DNA of 64,000 bases from Linnemannia elongata (taxonomy: Eukaryota > Mortierellomycota > Mortierellomycetes > Mortierellales > Mortierellaceae). Below, piece by piece: positions 33,499 to 45,916 of the stretch (position 1 is the first letter of the stretch; the number at the start of each line of letters is the position of its first letter). The notes under the pieces are model-generated. The model saw only the letters and a program-made list of their open reading frames with translations. It searched no databases and was not told where the DNA came from. The stretch spans positions 1,104,501 to 1,168,500 of the forward strand of contig JAXBDG010000012.1 in NCBI GenBank assembly GCA_036320915.1, in the 5' to 3' direction. Made by a program: the position numbers and the translations under genes.

Positions 33499-35204
33499 CT
33501 TTTTTTGTTATGTGCGGGAAGATATCGGGGATTTTATATGATTTTGGGGGGAAAAGGGACGAGATTGACAGGGGTATGTAATGCTGCAGGTAATTGTGAG
33601 TGCGATATGACTGAAGACGGTGTATGTGGTCTGGGACCTGAGAGGGAGCGAGCGAAGGGAATAAAAATGAAAAAAGAGATGATGATGATGATGGCTATGG
33701 CGTGCCAATGCAGAGTACCGTACAAGTAGGTAGGGTAGAGAGGTCCAGAGCGCAGTTGGGTTGGTTGATAATATGGCGAAGAAACGAAGGAAGAACAAGG
33801 TTGCGAGACAGCTTTTTTTTATTTTTTTTTTTAAAGAATATCAATCCGATGGCGTTGATTGGCCGCAAATCGCAATCATAAACAAAAGTCACTCTCTGAT
33901 CGATCCTGATTGGCAGCATTCCCTTTCCCCAGGTCTTTCCTTTTGGAGACATCAGTCAGCGAGATAACGAAAGGAATACTGCTGCAACAAAAAAAAACGA
34001 TGACTCTTTTTGTCCCTTACTTCCTGTGAGTGTAAGTGCGCGCCTCTCTTTTGTGTTTCCTCCGCCCTTTGCATGTGGCAATTGAACCTCGAAAGTTATT
34101 GAACACAGATTTGTAGCAATTGAACGGAGGAGACCGACCCACCGGAGTTTTTTTTCTTTTTTTTTTCTCTCTTCCTTTCCTTCTCGCTTTTCCTTCTCCT
34201 TGTACCTTGTTCTTTAGTTACTCTTATATATCTTCCTGTCGCCTGTCCCTTGTCTACAGCAAGTGTGCGTGCTCCGTCTGCTAGCTTCGCAACCAAAGAA
34301 GGCGAAAAAAAAAGAGAAAGAATACGATGGCCTGCCTTTTTTTAGCTTGCCAGGAGACTGAGGTGGAGAAAACGACAGATATAGATAGCCACCAGATAAA
34401 AGAAAAAAAAAATGGTGTGCTTTCTTGCTGGCTGGCTGGTAAGCTGCCGGGCTTGCTGGGGTGTTCATTCATTCTCCTCCGCCCCTCCGTCCTTCTGAGT
34501 GAATGCAGCAAAACGGCGCTAGTGCATCTTCTACACCCAAAAAAAAAAAAAAAAGACGGAGCAAGAAAAAAAAAAAAGAAGACAAGATACAACTAGACAA
34601 GACAAAACAGAAGAAGACAAGCCATAGGGTACCAAACAATACAGAAAATGATACAAACTAACATTAGAGGTTCAGCATTTTTACTTTTGGTTTTTTTTGA
34701 ATGAGATATCATCTATTTTACATTACAACGGGGATGAAAATACAAGGGGAGAAGAACAGACAGGCAGGCAAAGACAAACTTTTGAGGGAGAGAGCAAAAA
34801 AAAAAAGGCAAAGCAATGAAGAAAAGCAAAGGGGAAGAAAGGGCAATGGTAATAAGAAGATAGAGATAAAGGGGAGGATAGGTGAATGGACGTCGCGTTG
34901 CTGTGAGAAACAAACAAAATGAACTGTGAGCAGCAACATGAGGGAAAGGAAGATCCTTGATTGTTGTGTTGTTTGTTGGCTCGTTCCTTTGTTCCTTCGG
35001 CCCTGAACCGTCGGACGTACACACGCACGCACTTGTGGAGAGAGAGAGAGAGAAAGGGAGAGAGAGAGAGTGTGTGTGTGTGTGCAAGGAGGAGAAATGA
35101 AAGAGAGCGAGATCAAGATCGAAAGAAGGGCAGGAGAGCTCGTGATAGTGACTCGGCAAAAAGCTCAATCTGACAGCGTCAATGCTTCGAAATAATGAAA
35201 AGCA
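33499..35204. other. intergenic region
   Basis: Promoter of phosphoglycerate dehydrogenase and downstream region of the phosphodiesterase. Homopolymer T and A tracts (about 34148-34168, 34540-34577) and GA/GT microsatellites near 35038-35085. No gene recognised. Confidence 0.55.
33531..33540 (-). promoter_or_regulatory. TATA box of phosphoglycerate dehydrogenase
   Basis: CATATAAAAT on the minus strand, 33 bases upstream of the first ATG at 33498. Confidence 0.6.
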
Positions 35205-38200
35205 TCAAAGCGTTGTCATTGTGGCGGTAGTGGTTGCAGGGGACGAAGCGGCGGAAAGTCTGACAACACCATCACTGGCATCGGCTCCAGACATGACCTT
35301 CGGCTTGGATGTCATCGTCTTCGGGGAGGTATTAGCGCCCATAGGCAGCTCCATGGTCTGCCCAACAACACACCCCATCCGTCCATCGGCAGACTCTGTC
35401 ATCGTCACCCTCAAGTCCTCCACCGGAAGAGTAGTAGTTGTCTTATCAACTATCGGACCTGACTTTGAATCCCAAGAGCTGGAAGTAATGGGAGACGTAT
35501 CAGTGGCGGCTGAGAGCACTGTGAAGGCTGACATGACCGCCGTCTGGGCCATCAACAATGGACTCAGCGCCATAGACGTCAGAATGGGTTCAGAGGCTAC
35601 TGTTGCAACAGACGCAAGACCTTCGTGCTGGTCAATGACATGATCCAATGGCCCATATCCACCGCCATTCCTTTCTTGAGAAAGAGCAGTGGGAGGGAGA
35701 GGAGGACGGCTCCAGTCGTATTGGATCTGGCCCGACATGACTGCTGGGGTGCTGCTGCGAACATTTATATTGTTCGCAAGACTCGATGCCAACGACAGAG
35801 GGGCTGCAGATGCCGGTGGGAGCGATTCGCCCTTCTGGAAGCGTGCAACTTGCTCGGGAGTCTTCATCGGCTCCACCGCCTGGGGTGCTCCTATGGCAGC
35901 GGCGGCAGTCGTGATCATCTCAGACCCTGTCGTCTGAGGAGTCGTCGAGGCTGTGAAGGGCTGGTGAGGATGTGGGTAGGAGTAAGGAGGGAGGAGAGTA
36001 TGGCGGGAATTGGGGAAAGCAGAATGAATTGCAGAGGGTATATGCTCTGCATTCCCGTTCCAACCCCCGTGCCCGTGATGGTGGCGTTGATCCTCACAAT
36101 CGCGTCGATCCCACATCCTTCCAAGCGAGTGATCCTCGTCGTCAAAGATGATGTACCCGTCTCCGTACTCTTGTCGGATGCTCGTATGCTGTGTCCCAAT
36201 CTGAAGACTGCCGTGGCGACGACGGCGGTATTGTGCCGGCTGTGGTGAAGGCGGTTGAGGCGAAGTGTTCTCCGAATGCTTGGGCAACGAGGTGCCGATC
36301 ATGTCCGACAACTTGGTTGCAGAGCCCAGATCCAGAGTAGATGTTGGTATGGGAGCCGCTTCCGCGTGGCTTGTGGGGGATCCTCCGGGCGTGGTTCCAG
36401 TCGAAACGCTTGTCAGGTTAACATTGGTCTCCTTTCCTGCCAGGGCCACCTCTCGCTTGAGTGCCGTAACAATAGCTTCCTGACTGACAATCGTCTTTCC
36501 GACTGCCTGCATCGAACGCGGATGGAGTGCATGTAAATCCCGTAGGCAGGACGATAATGCCCGTCCCGAATGCGACCGCTTCATTTTGCGTAGTATATGA
36601 CTCTGGGATGCCTCTGTATTTGTCGAATGGCGTAATCTCCGCGGTGGAGGTCGAAGCGGCCTTGTCTCGTCCAGAACAAGCACACCCGCCGCCACTATAG
36701 TGATAAAAAAAAAACAAGAGTGTTCGGTTAGTTAATGGGGGTTTTTTTTCAGCAGTACGCACATCGCATGTGCAAAGGGAGCGGCCGGAAACGAACGGCT
36801 TACCAGAGACACGACGTCCAGAAGTGAGGTGGGCGGGGATGGGTGAATTGACGCGCTGGAGATCCTTGATCTCTGTAATAGGGCCGGCGATAGAGGTGTC
36901 GACATCGACACGGGTATCGGTCTCTCCATTGATGACTGGGCCAGATTCGGTAGCACTAGGCGCTCGCTCCTTCTCAGCCTCAACAGCAGCCTTCTGCATG
37001 AGGACCCAGTGCTCTCTGTTGTTCGCCAGAGCCACCAAGAAAGGAGAAGCCTCTGGCAAGAACTCGACAAAGCTCTCAAAGTAGGGCTGCACCACAAAGT
37101 CACCAAATCCCAATGAGATTTGGGGCTGGTTGTGTTGGTTGCGATCCATATTGGGTGAGATGGGTAATTGCTGTGACTTCTCGATGTCGCCCTGTCGGAA
37201 GAACTCCTGGACAACCAGGTCAGACCATCGCTTGCACAAAGTCCAGGGCTTGACTGCGTTGGAGATATCAGCGGCGTGGAGAAGACAGTTGCTCAGGTTC
37301 TGGCGCAATTCGGGGGTGAGCTCCGAAGCCGACCTGTAGCTGGCACCGGTGATGCTGCGAGAAGTCTGAGAAGATGTGTCAGAGGCGACTGAAACGTCTG
37401 AGCAATCAGATGAGGTGGAGGATGCAGAAGACTGTCGGCGGTGATTGGGAGTAGTATGGCAGTGGGAATGGCTATGATGGCAGATGGCACCATTTGTCGT
37501 TGTCGTTGGAGCGTGGATTGGGAGAGAAGGAATGGTGACGTCGGTAGGGGAAGAGGGGGCGCTGTCATGATCCGAGTCGGATTCGTTCTCGGTGTCTGAG
37601 CTGGAGGGGGAAGAAGAGGGTGTTGAGGTGAACTCGATGAGGCTGTTGAGGTTGTTGAGCATGTCGTAGTGGAAGGACATGTCTGTTGCCATGATGGCCT
37701 TGACCATCGACTCTTTCATGCTTTGCTCGGAGGCGTGGTTGCCCTCGGGGAGGATGCCGGCGGGGGAGGAGGCAATGTTGCGGAACAACTTGTGCTTGTC
37801 GATCAGATCCATTGCTAATGAGCAAGAGTACTTTTCGAGAACTGATGTCTCTCCGTGCCGTTGGACCAATTCTGTCTTTGCATTGACTTGGAAGAGGTTG
37901 TTGAGTCCAGGCTAGAAAGGGGGTTGCAAGGAAGGACGAGAAGAAAAAGGGGAAATTGGAGGGCGAGGAAGGAAGGCGATTGAGTAAGGCATACAAGGAA
38001 AAAGGGTCAAGATAAATGCATTGAGGAGTTTGTAGGTGAGATGGGTGGGCTAAGCAACTGCTGAAGAAAAAGTGGTGTATGCAAGGACTTACGTGACCAA
38101 TGTCGTGGCAGAGGCCAGCAAGTAGGAGTGCGGCCATGTCTGGTTTGGAGAGGTATTGAGATGCGTTCATGTCGAGAAGGATATGGTAAAGGACGGCGGT

Positions 38201-38428
38201 GACATCGGCGGCGTGGAAGAAGGAGTGGTAGTAGGTGGCGAGGTAACCCCGGTCGACATCGATGATAAAGTCGAGGAGCTCACCTTCGGTGATGTTGAGG
38301 CACTTGACGAGGTCGAGCTTGACAAACATGGCGAGAATGATGCCGTAGATCTCTGGGAGGGTGTGGTCCCAGACATTGAAGAGCTGGTTCACTGGCATGA
38401 ACTTGCCCGAGATGAACCTCAACATGAT
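35205..38428 (-). CDS. class I cyclic nucleotide phosphodiesterase (3 certain exons)
   Basis: Join of complement 38428-38093, 37911-36804 and 36694-35205. If translation starts at the ATG at 38425 the protein has 976 aa; an upstream exon at 40414-40470 may add 20. It hydrolyses cAMP and/or cGMP. Class I signatures are complete: YHSFFHAADV (His67 proton donor, His71 metal), CHDIGHPGLNN joined across intron 1 (His107, Asp108), MATDMSFH, LHAADISNAVKPW (Asp326), and KRWSDLVVQEFFRQGDIEK. A Ser/His-rich insert of about 100 residues separates the MATDMSFH helix from the last metal ligand. At the usual invariant Gln (SQxGF) the sequence reads ISLGF. After the catalytic domain comes a Ser/Pro/His-rich tail of about 500 residues without a recognised domain. 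Introns are 181 and 109 nt. Confidence 0.92.
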
Positions 38429-39750
38429 CTACGGTGTGCAAAGGTAGGGGAGGGAGGTTGAAGAAGGGGTGCACACGGATACACAGAACACACGTTGTTG
38501 TCAATTAGAGTTTGAGTTTTAGTTTGTTTGTGAGCGATGGGCGAAGAAGTTATGGAGGGAGATGGACGGAGGAGAGATGGTGGTTTGAGTGTAGGTGAGA
38601 GCGATGGGGGGAGGAGGGGGGGAATGTTAGGGTGTAACGTATAGATTGTTAAAGAAGAAGGGGAGAATGGGAGAATGGGAGAAGGGGAGAAGGGGAGAAG
38701 AAGAGGAGAAGGAAGAAGAAAGAAAGAGAAATGAAGGAAGAAGGGGTGGTATTTGAATGAGTTGAAGAGGAGACACTGGATGCAGTAGAGGTATAAAGAT
38801 AAAGGAGTGAGAGTAGAAAATATTGGTGTGGGTGTTGTCGGTTGACAAAGCAGAAACAAAAAGTAGAAGTGAGCGCGAGAGTGAAATAAAAGAGGGAGAG
38901 AGAAAAAAGGGGAAGGGGGAGGGACGCCGCCATTCATCCGTTATCCGTTGGACCTCCTTGGACTGGAGCCATATCGCATGGACACCATGGAGATAGGATA
39001 AGAATAACAAAAATAAGGAAGAACAATAAACAACCGTTGGGCTCATAACACCACATGGTATATGTGTGGACATATATAGACAGATAAGAAACAGGAGGAG
39101 AACAAGCAAGGAGAATGAAGAAGAAGGAAGAAGGAAGAGGAAGAGGAGGAGACAAAAACAACACCATTCTGTTCATCTTCATTTGCAAGACGTTGAAAGA
39201 GATACCTATTTGAGTATTCTTGATTGGGGTGTTTATGTGTGTGTGAAAATGACAAAAAAAACGTGCCACTCCACTACAGCCTCGGTAGGCACGTTGGGGA
39301 ATTGGTCGAATACCACATGTTCTTTGTTCTTTTATGTTCATGTTACTCTCTTACTGCCACTGCAAGAGAGAGAGAGAGAGAGAGAGAGAAAGAATCCCCT
39401 CTCCCAACCTCCAATGTTGTCCTCGATTGTGTATGGTGGAGGTCATTCGACACCTAACAGTACTTAGTCTGGAATATACTAAGCAGCCGCCCACGCAACG
39501 GCCAACGCACCATACTTCTCTCTCTCTCTCTTTGCAATCCATTCATTCTTTGAGAGGAGCAAGGCTTTGTTGCATATTCGATAAAATAAAGAGAGAAAGA
39601 GAAAGAGAACAAAAAGGGGGGAGTGGGGTGGATTGGTTGGTTGAGGGGATGGGCGAGGACGAAGACGTCGTAGAAGAGCGCTGTTCGGCAGGAAAAGAAC
39701 AGGGGAAAGGGGTGAAATATGAAGTGGCCCAATGGACAGATGCATTCATT

Positions 39751-39751
39751 T

Positions 39752-39831
<80 letters not shown>
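39751..39831. repeat. compound CT/GT microsatellite
   Basis: CT dinucleotides interrupted twice by CTTT and ending in a GT run. Confidence 0.9.
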
Positions 39832-40413
39832 CCAAGGATGAAAAAAAGGAGAATGAACGACTGCCTCTATGGACAAATGGAGCACAACATTGACACAGAC
39901 CTGGCAAACAAACAGACAGCTGTATACATGTCTCTTGTTGTTGTCTGTGCCATACAAAAGTGAGGCGCGCTTTTTTTTCTTTTTTTTTTTTTTGGCTGCA
40001 TGCTTGTCTGTCCCTTTTTTTTGGTCCCTTCTCTCACTCCCCCTTTTCCCTCATTTGCTCTTGTTACTTGTTTTCAATTGCATACACTCCCTTCTCTCGT
40101 TTGGATTATAAAATAAAACACCTTTTCATTCTTTTGTTCTCTTTACTGCTTCACATCACAGCCTAAAAACAAAGAAGAGGACATGAGGCAGGGGAAGGAA
40201 AGGAGAAAGAAAAAAAAAAGAGGAAAGAAAGAAAGGGGAAATGATGTTGTGACACACGAACATTTCAGAGAGAGTTGTGTGTACAGGGCATGAAAAGAAA
40301 AAGGAGACAGGGAAGAGACAGGTGTAATTTGCACGGATTCATGCCCAATTGAACGTTCCTTTATAGACAAGTGGCGTATTAGTGGGACAAGAGAGAAAGA
40401 GAGAGAGACTTAC

Positions 40414-40470
40414 CCGTTCGCAGACGATGAGATCGTCTGAGCTCTGCTGGCAATGCCGAAGGATAAGCAT
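40414..40470 (-). CDS. candidate first exon of the phosphodiesterase
   Basis: On the minus strand ATG at 40470 opens 19 codons (MLILRHCQQSSDDLIVCER) ending exactly at a GTAAGT donor. Joined in phase 0 to the exon starting at 38428 it gives ICER-IMLRFISGKF-like continuous helix (VCER then IMLRF). The implied intron is 1985 nt, long even for this genome. The exon could also have an acceptor (AAAAAG) instead of the ATG, with further exons upstream. Confidence 0.45.
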
Positions 40471-41123
40471 TTCTTTTTGTGGTATGTGCACAGTAGTAGT
40501 GTGTGTGAGGTGATACGGGTGTTGTGTGTTGGAAGTGGGGGTGAGGGTGAGAGGGTAGGAGGGCTACAGGGGTGGATGGGGTTGGGTGTTCTTTCCTTTG
40601 TGGAGTGGAGTGGAGTATGAGGAACAGGTGTGAAAGTAAGGAGAGGAGTAGAGATAGTCGAGTTGGGTTGAGTTGAGTCGAGTTGAGTGTCTATGTTCAC
40701 GAGAAAGAAGAATGAGTGAATGAGTGAGCGAATGAATGAATGAATGAACGAATGAAGGAGTAAGTGAGTGAGTGAGTGAACAAAAAAAAATAAAAAAAGA
40801 AGAGAAGAGAAGAGTCAAGGCAGTAGAAAGAGTTGAAAAAGTAAGAAGGGAAGGTTGTAGTGATTGTAGTGAGGTGGAGTGGAGTGCAAGCGGGATGGGG
40901 GGGTGGTGGGTGGTGCAGGGTATCTAAACAATTTCTCTGAACTGAACAATTTGTTCAAAAAGTAAAGTTGTATGAACGAACTCTCGGACAGACAGATAGA
41001 TATACCCTTTTGAATGACTTGAATAAATGGTACATAACTTATTGTACATCGACAGCAAAGATAGGGAGAGAAAAAGTGGTGGCCCATGCAACCACCCGCG
41101 CGGTTGAGAGCATCAACAACAAC

Positions 41124-41150
41124 AACACACACACACACACACACACACAC
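41124..41150. repeat. CA dinucleotide repeat
   Basis: About thirteen CA units following a short CAA repeat. Confidence 0.9.
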
Positions 41151-41362
41151 GCACCCCCTTCTCTTTTCACTCTGTCTCTTTCTTCCCTTCTTTCTTTGCC
41201 CTGTTCCTTGTCCAATGTGTCTGTCACCCCTTATAAACTCTCTTTTTCTGCTGCGATTAAATGAATGACTAAACGACTGAACGATTGAATGAACGCTTCA
41301 ATTCACTCTGACATTCAATGTTTTCTACTTTGTCCATCCGTCCTCGCTCATCCCTCGGCGCA

Positions 41363-41392
41363 CATCATCATCATCATCATCATCATCATCAT
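41363..41392. repeat. CAT trinucleotide repeat
   Basis: About ten consecutive units in intergenic DNA. Confidence 0.9.
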
Positions 41393-42354
41393 ACAAATCC
41401 CCCATCGTCGTCCTTCTATTAAAATATTATGACGCCTAGGTTATTCCGTCCTTTCAAACTGAATGATATGGCCAATGCACACTTCAATCACCACAATCAT
41501 TGTAGTCATTCGTTACGCTCGTTGAACTTATCACTTCGCACGCGAATGCCCAACTGTATGAGAGAGTGAGAGAAAATGAGAAAGAGAGCGAGTCTGGTGT
41601 TGTCCGTCCATCATCCATCCTCACATCTATACCCACCCCTCACTATCTCTCTCCCTCCCTTGTCTTATTAAACACACCTTTTTTGTGTCCTTCCACCACC
41701 TCCCTCCCTTCTTCGTTCTTTATCCCTTTCCTTCTCTACTTATTTTTCTTCATGTCTTCGTGTTGCGGTCGAGTATCATGGGTCTACATTCTATGAACAA
41801 CCCGACCCAACCACAAACACACCCGAGAAAGACAAATAACAAGCGTGATACCAATCGCATGTCTAAGTGGTTTCCTTATTTTTTTTCTTGTCCTCGTTTT
41901 CTGTGCGACCCCCATCTGTCATATACCATCCCATCTCAAATCACTCCGCAACCCTTTTCATTTCATTGTTGTCGTTTGTTTGTTTGTTTGTTGTCGTTTT
42001 TTTATAGGGCACAAGTTCCAATAGTTGTTTCTGTAATGCGTGATGGCGATGGTTTGAGCGAGAGAGAGAGAGGGGGGGGGGGGGGAGAGAGAAAGTGGTT
42101 CTAGCCGCGTCATGTTGTTAGAACTTACATTGTGACAAGGGAGTGGATAGGAGAATAACAGCGGGCAAATGAAAACTTAGAAGGGAGAAGAAGTAGTAAA
42201 GTGGGTGGCAGAAGGAAGGAAGCAAGGAGGAAAGAGGAAGGAGGAGAGGAAAGTAGGGGAGTGCAGAATGGGATGTTGCCAGTGAGGAGGGTATGCAGGT
42301 GTGTGAGTGTGTCCTTTTTTTTTTGACAGATCGAATGTCTTCTGACGTGGTCCA

Positions 42355-42430
42355 GAGAGAGGCAGAGAGTGAGGCAGAGAGAGAGGCAGAGAGAGAGGCA
42401 GAGAGAGAGGCAGAGAGTGAGAGAGCGAGC
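42355..42430. repeat. GAGGCAGAGA-type minisatellite
   Basis: Five or so units of a 12-base purine-rich motif with alternating GAGAGA and GAGTGA spacers; an open frame through it gives only Glu/Ala/Arg repeats. Confidence 0.8.
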
Positions 42431-44259
42431 AAAGGAAGGAAGAGAGAGAGAGAGAGAGAGAGTAAGAGGAGAGAAATGAAAAAAATGACGAGTGTTTTCA
42501 GTTGCAGAGGTGTCAGATGGGGTCACGAACCACCACGAGTGAGGAGAGAACAAAAGAGAAAGTACAGAAGGAAAAGTTTTTTTAAATATATATATAAAGT
42601 AGGGTATTTTATAACAAAAAACGGTACTATCATTCAATCGCGCTCACTGCCATTAGTACCCTTTAAACTCACCTTTCCCTTCAATGGCCTGTGTCTGTTC
42701 ATTGTCTGTCGGGGCAACAACCAGTCTGTTTGTCCATGTGCGCACAAGCCCGTTCCTTTTTCCTGTTTGTTGTCTTGCAACCATGTCCATCAACAAAAGA
42801 AAACCAAAAGAAAAAAAAAAAGCTGACAAACAACACGACTCTAGAATAAGTCTACGGTTGCACCTACTTCCCCATCTTGCAACCATTAGTTGCAACTAAT
42901 CGAGCCATGCTCGTTGGGTTATTCTGTGCTCTCTCTCCATCAAATGGCGAAGTGTGCGTAAGAAGTTGAATGAATGTGACGGACTGATCAAATCAAATAA
43001 AAAGCGCGCGTACATCGGGTCCGATGAAACCTAAAAACCACTGATATGTCTCAGAACTCACAGAAGTGAAAAAGAAAAATGACCCCCTCCCTTTGCCTTC
43101 GCCTGGTTCGCTGATTACTCAAAAGTCAGGTCTCGCCTGAACACTTTTTTTTTTTTTATATATTTCTCACATTCAACGTTTCCCGCCACTCATCAACCTC
43201 TCGTCCTTGCTCTCTTTTCCTTAACCGATCCAATTTCAGGCCAAGATCAACTTTTACTTGACTCCTTGACTCTACCCCGATGTGGGATGCGGTGTAGATC
43301 CTCCTTTCCCCTTCGTCCCTTCTCCCCATTCGTCTCTTCTTTTTTTTTCTTTCTCTCTTTTCCTTCAGGTTCATTCAATCAATAGGCTAATATCGTATTT
43401 CTTTCTCTGCCCCTTTCAAAGTGCATTTATCTGTCCTTTCCCCTTGGATGTCACCCCCTCCTTTGGATCACTCTTTCTCAGTCTCTCTTTCTCTCTCTCT
43501 TTCCTCAGGCAATTTTTTTTAGTTGCAAGGAAAAAGAGAATGAAAGCAAGGAGGAGAATGAGAAGAGGCAAAGATATATTCATATTATCCCCTTTAATTA
43601 TAACCAGATTGGCCAATGCAACAAAAAGGTTGAGATGTCAAATAACTAATTTTACGACGCGTCTTCATTTGCACATTGTTTATTCAAAAATGAATATCGG
43701 GGTACCTGATTTAACAGAGCGAGTACAGCAAACGTCAGAGAGAGTTAGGCAGTAAACGGATGAGCTTTGCAACGCTTCGTCCCCCTCCTCCTCCTCCACC
43801 TCTCTTACTCAATTTCTGGTGTTGTCAGCTTTTCTCGGTCTCTATCGTACAGTCTATTACAATGCCTCCTCCCTTTACAACCAAAACACGCTACGACAGT
43901 TGGGAAAAGGGGTGGGGCGGGGAGGGGAAGGGTTGATCTGTCATAGATTAGGTGCTTATTGACTTTCCACCTAATGAGAAAGAAGGAGTAGGAAGAGGGG
44001 GCGAGGGATGTGGTATTGGCATTGAGACTGAGAGCAATTGGATGACTAAAAGGTGACAAAGTATCCTCTATACTCCTCAATTGCTCTCCATATTCTCCAA
44101 ATATCCAAGCGTCAAAGTCATTACCCTTTTTTTTATATTTTCTTTGCCATTAATGAGCGTAGGGGGTGGGGGTGGAGAAGAGAGGAGGAGAGGGAAAAAA
44201 AGGGAAGTCAGGGGAGGGAGTTGTAGTCAAAGAAAGAGTTGGAGGGAGAAGAAGGGAGA

Positions 44260-45916
44260 ATGAACAACACCTTGAGCTCGTACGTGAGGAATCTGGCAGA
44301 GTTGACCCCCCTGGCCCAAATGAAGATCAAGAAACTCCAAGGGTCGAGCAAGGTTAAGACGAGTACTGGGGAAGAGAGTCAAGGAAAAAAAAATAAGAGG
44401 TAATACGAACCATAAACACATTCGTTCCTAGCCAGCCCTTGCACTCATTCCTTCACCTTTTGCACCCCTTCTCCTTTCTTTCCTTCGTTCTTCACTCTCT
44501 GAATTTGCCTGGAGCATCGAATCGGGATTAGGAATGTAATAAAAAGCGCGACACCAGATATGTTGTTGTTCCTTGTTTACTTTGTAAGTCGGCTTGCTTG
44601 GGGCGACATGCGCGCCTCTCCTCTCGCCCTCATGTAAGGAAACCAATGGTGTATATTCGATAACTCTTTGTTGGCTACTTTTGTCTCGAACCTGAGTCGC
44701 GCGGTTGTTGTTTTGCAAGCGTGTTTCTCCTTTTTTTTATCTTTTCTTTGTCTCGAAACGATACTACGAGTTCTTTGTTTAGACACCCCTAGCCTTTTTT
44801 TTTTTTTCTTAGACGGATGTTTATTTTAGTCCAGGCTGGAGGATAGTCGACCAGGGCGGGAAAGAAAGATGGATGGTTTTGGTAGAGGTGTAAGCAAGCT
44901 ATGAAAGAGTGAAAGTAACGGGGATAGTCAGATGGGTACTGAAGGGAAAGCGGAGAATGGGATGAAAGACAGGGGTGGTACTGAGCGGGAAGGAAAATTG
45001 GTCAGGGAACAAAGGCAGTAAATGAAAGGGCTGGTCCAGGCTGAAAACCTGCGGGAAAGATATCTTACTTGAGACCGTACTCTCAGACGTATTCCTGAGA
45101 GAACATGGATGGCTCAAGCGGCGGGGTTTGGGATGGAAGGGCGTAGAAAGGCCAGGAACTTGAAAAAAGGGATTTCCTACCTGCTGGGTGGGTGGGATAT
45201 GTGAGATGGGTGGGATACATCCATTGCGCTCAGTGCGCTTTGTTTGGTTTGGTATCTTTTTTCCCAGCTAAAAAAGTCAGTCTAGCCGAAGGAAGGAAAG
45301 CAAGGAACATGCACAGACCAAGATACTTCTCATCTTACTTTCTTCTGTCTGTTGTACATCGTTGGAGATACATGCGCGAACAAGGACAAAGGCGTTAACG
45401 AAAAGCCGACTTGCAGACACCATTGGCAGGTGCGGGTTTCCCTGGAATGAAAAAAAAGACGAGAAATGAAAAAACAGTGACGATGGATGGATGGTTGTGC
45501 AGAAAAAAATGACTTCGTGGGGATCACAAACAGTCGGAGCTCGGTGTTTTCTCCCTTGCTCAGTCTCTCGTTGTCAACACGTTTTTCTTCATAATGCAGC
45601 AGGCCATGCAAGACGAGAAATGAATCTTTTGAATTGAGGGAATAAAACCAGTCGATAGTCAATAATAGCTAACACCACCGAATCTCCGATCCTCTTGTTG
45701 ATTGTCGTTCTGTTTTCTCTTTTCCTCTCCTTTCTTTCTTGTCATTCTGCGCGTTACAATTTTTTTTTCTTTTTTTTTCTCCTCTGCATCATTTTCACGA
45801 CCAGACAAATACGTGCCATAAATACCATCCATGTTGTTGGGGTCCTGCTTTCGGATGCACCCGAGAGTGAAGGAAAGAAGGTATGGAAAACAAATATTTG
45901 GTACTCAACGGCATAG
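44260..45916 (+). CDS. candidate multi-exon gene, family unknown
   Basis: Pieces that share phase across plausible splice sites: 44260-44352 (MNNTLSSYVRNLAELTPLAQ, ending SSK before GTTAAG), 44813-44889 (TDVYFSPGWRIVDQGGKERW, before GTAAGC), a piece from 45040 to about 45126 (LKTCGKDILLETVLSDVFLR, then HGWLKRRG), 45392-45429 (ALTKSRLADTIG, before GTGCGG) and 45805-45916 (QIRAINTIHVVGVLLSDAPE, ending YSTA and TAG). Phases 0, 2 and 2 match where both sites are seen. The donor between the third and fourth pieces is not clear (only GTAGAA at 45127 is in position). The N-terminus lacks acids for 13 residues, so import into mitochondria is possible. I recognise no family; antisense readings of parts are also open, so this may be wrong. 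Confidence 0.3.

Larger units (their letters stand above)
38429..44259. other. gene-poor, repeat-rich region
   Basis: Apart from a candidate 5' exon of the phosphodiesterase at 40414-40470, I find no supported gene. Contents: GGAGAA minisatellite near 38670-38720, CT/GT microsatellite 39751-39831, TGAG/GAAT repeats 40708-40778, CA repeat 41124-41150, CAT repeat 41363-41392, a G run near 42070-42085, a GAGGCAGAGA minisatellite 42355-42430. A minus-strand frame at 43805-44080 with CFGCKGRRHC was considered and not accepted. Confidence 0.45.

Noticed and set aside
38640..38720. Regularly spaced GGAGAATGGGAGAA units considered as a CRISPR-like array
   Set aside because: Short purine minisatellite without unique spacers; eukaryotic genome context.
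39334..39963. 209-codon frame over the CT microsatellite
   Set aside because: Mostly repeat-encoded Arg/Glu and Leu/Ser; no splice or domain support.
42293..42826. 177-codon frame through the GAGGCAGAGA minisatellite
   Set aside because: Glu/Ala/Arg repeat translation followed by non-protein-like sequence.
43805..44080. Minus-strand frame with a CFGCKGRRHC cluster resembling a zinc knuckle
   Set aside because: Spacing does not fit a CCHC knuckle, no Gag or reverse transcriptase sequence nearby, and no other exon found.
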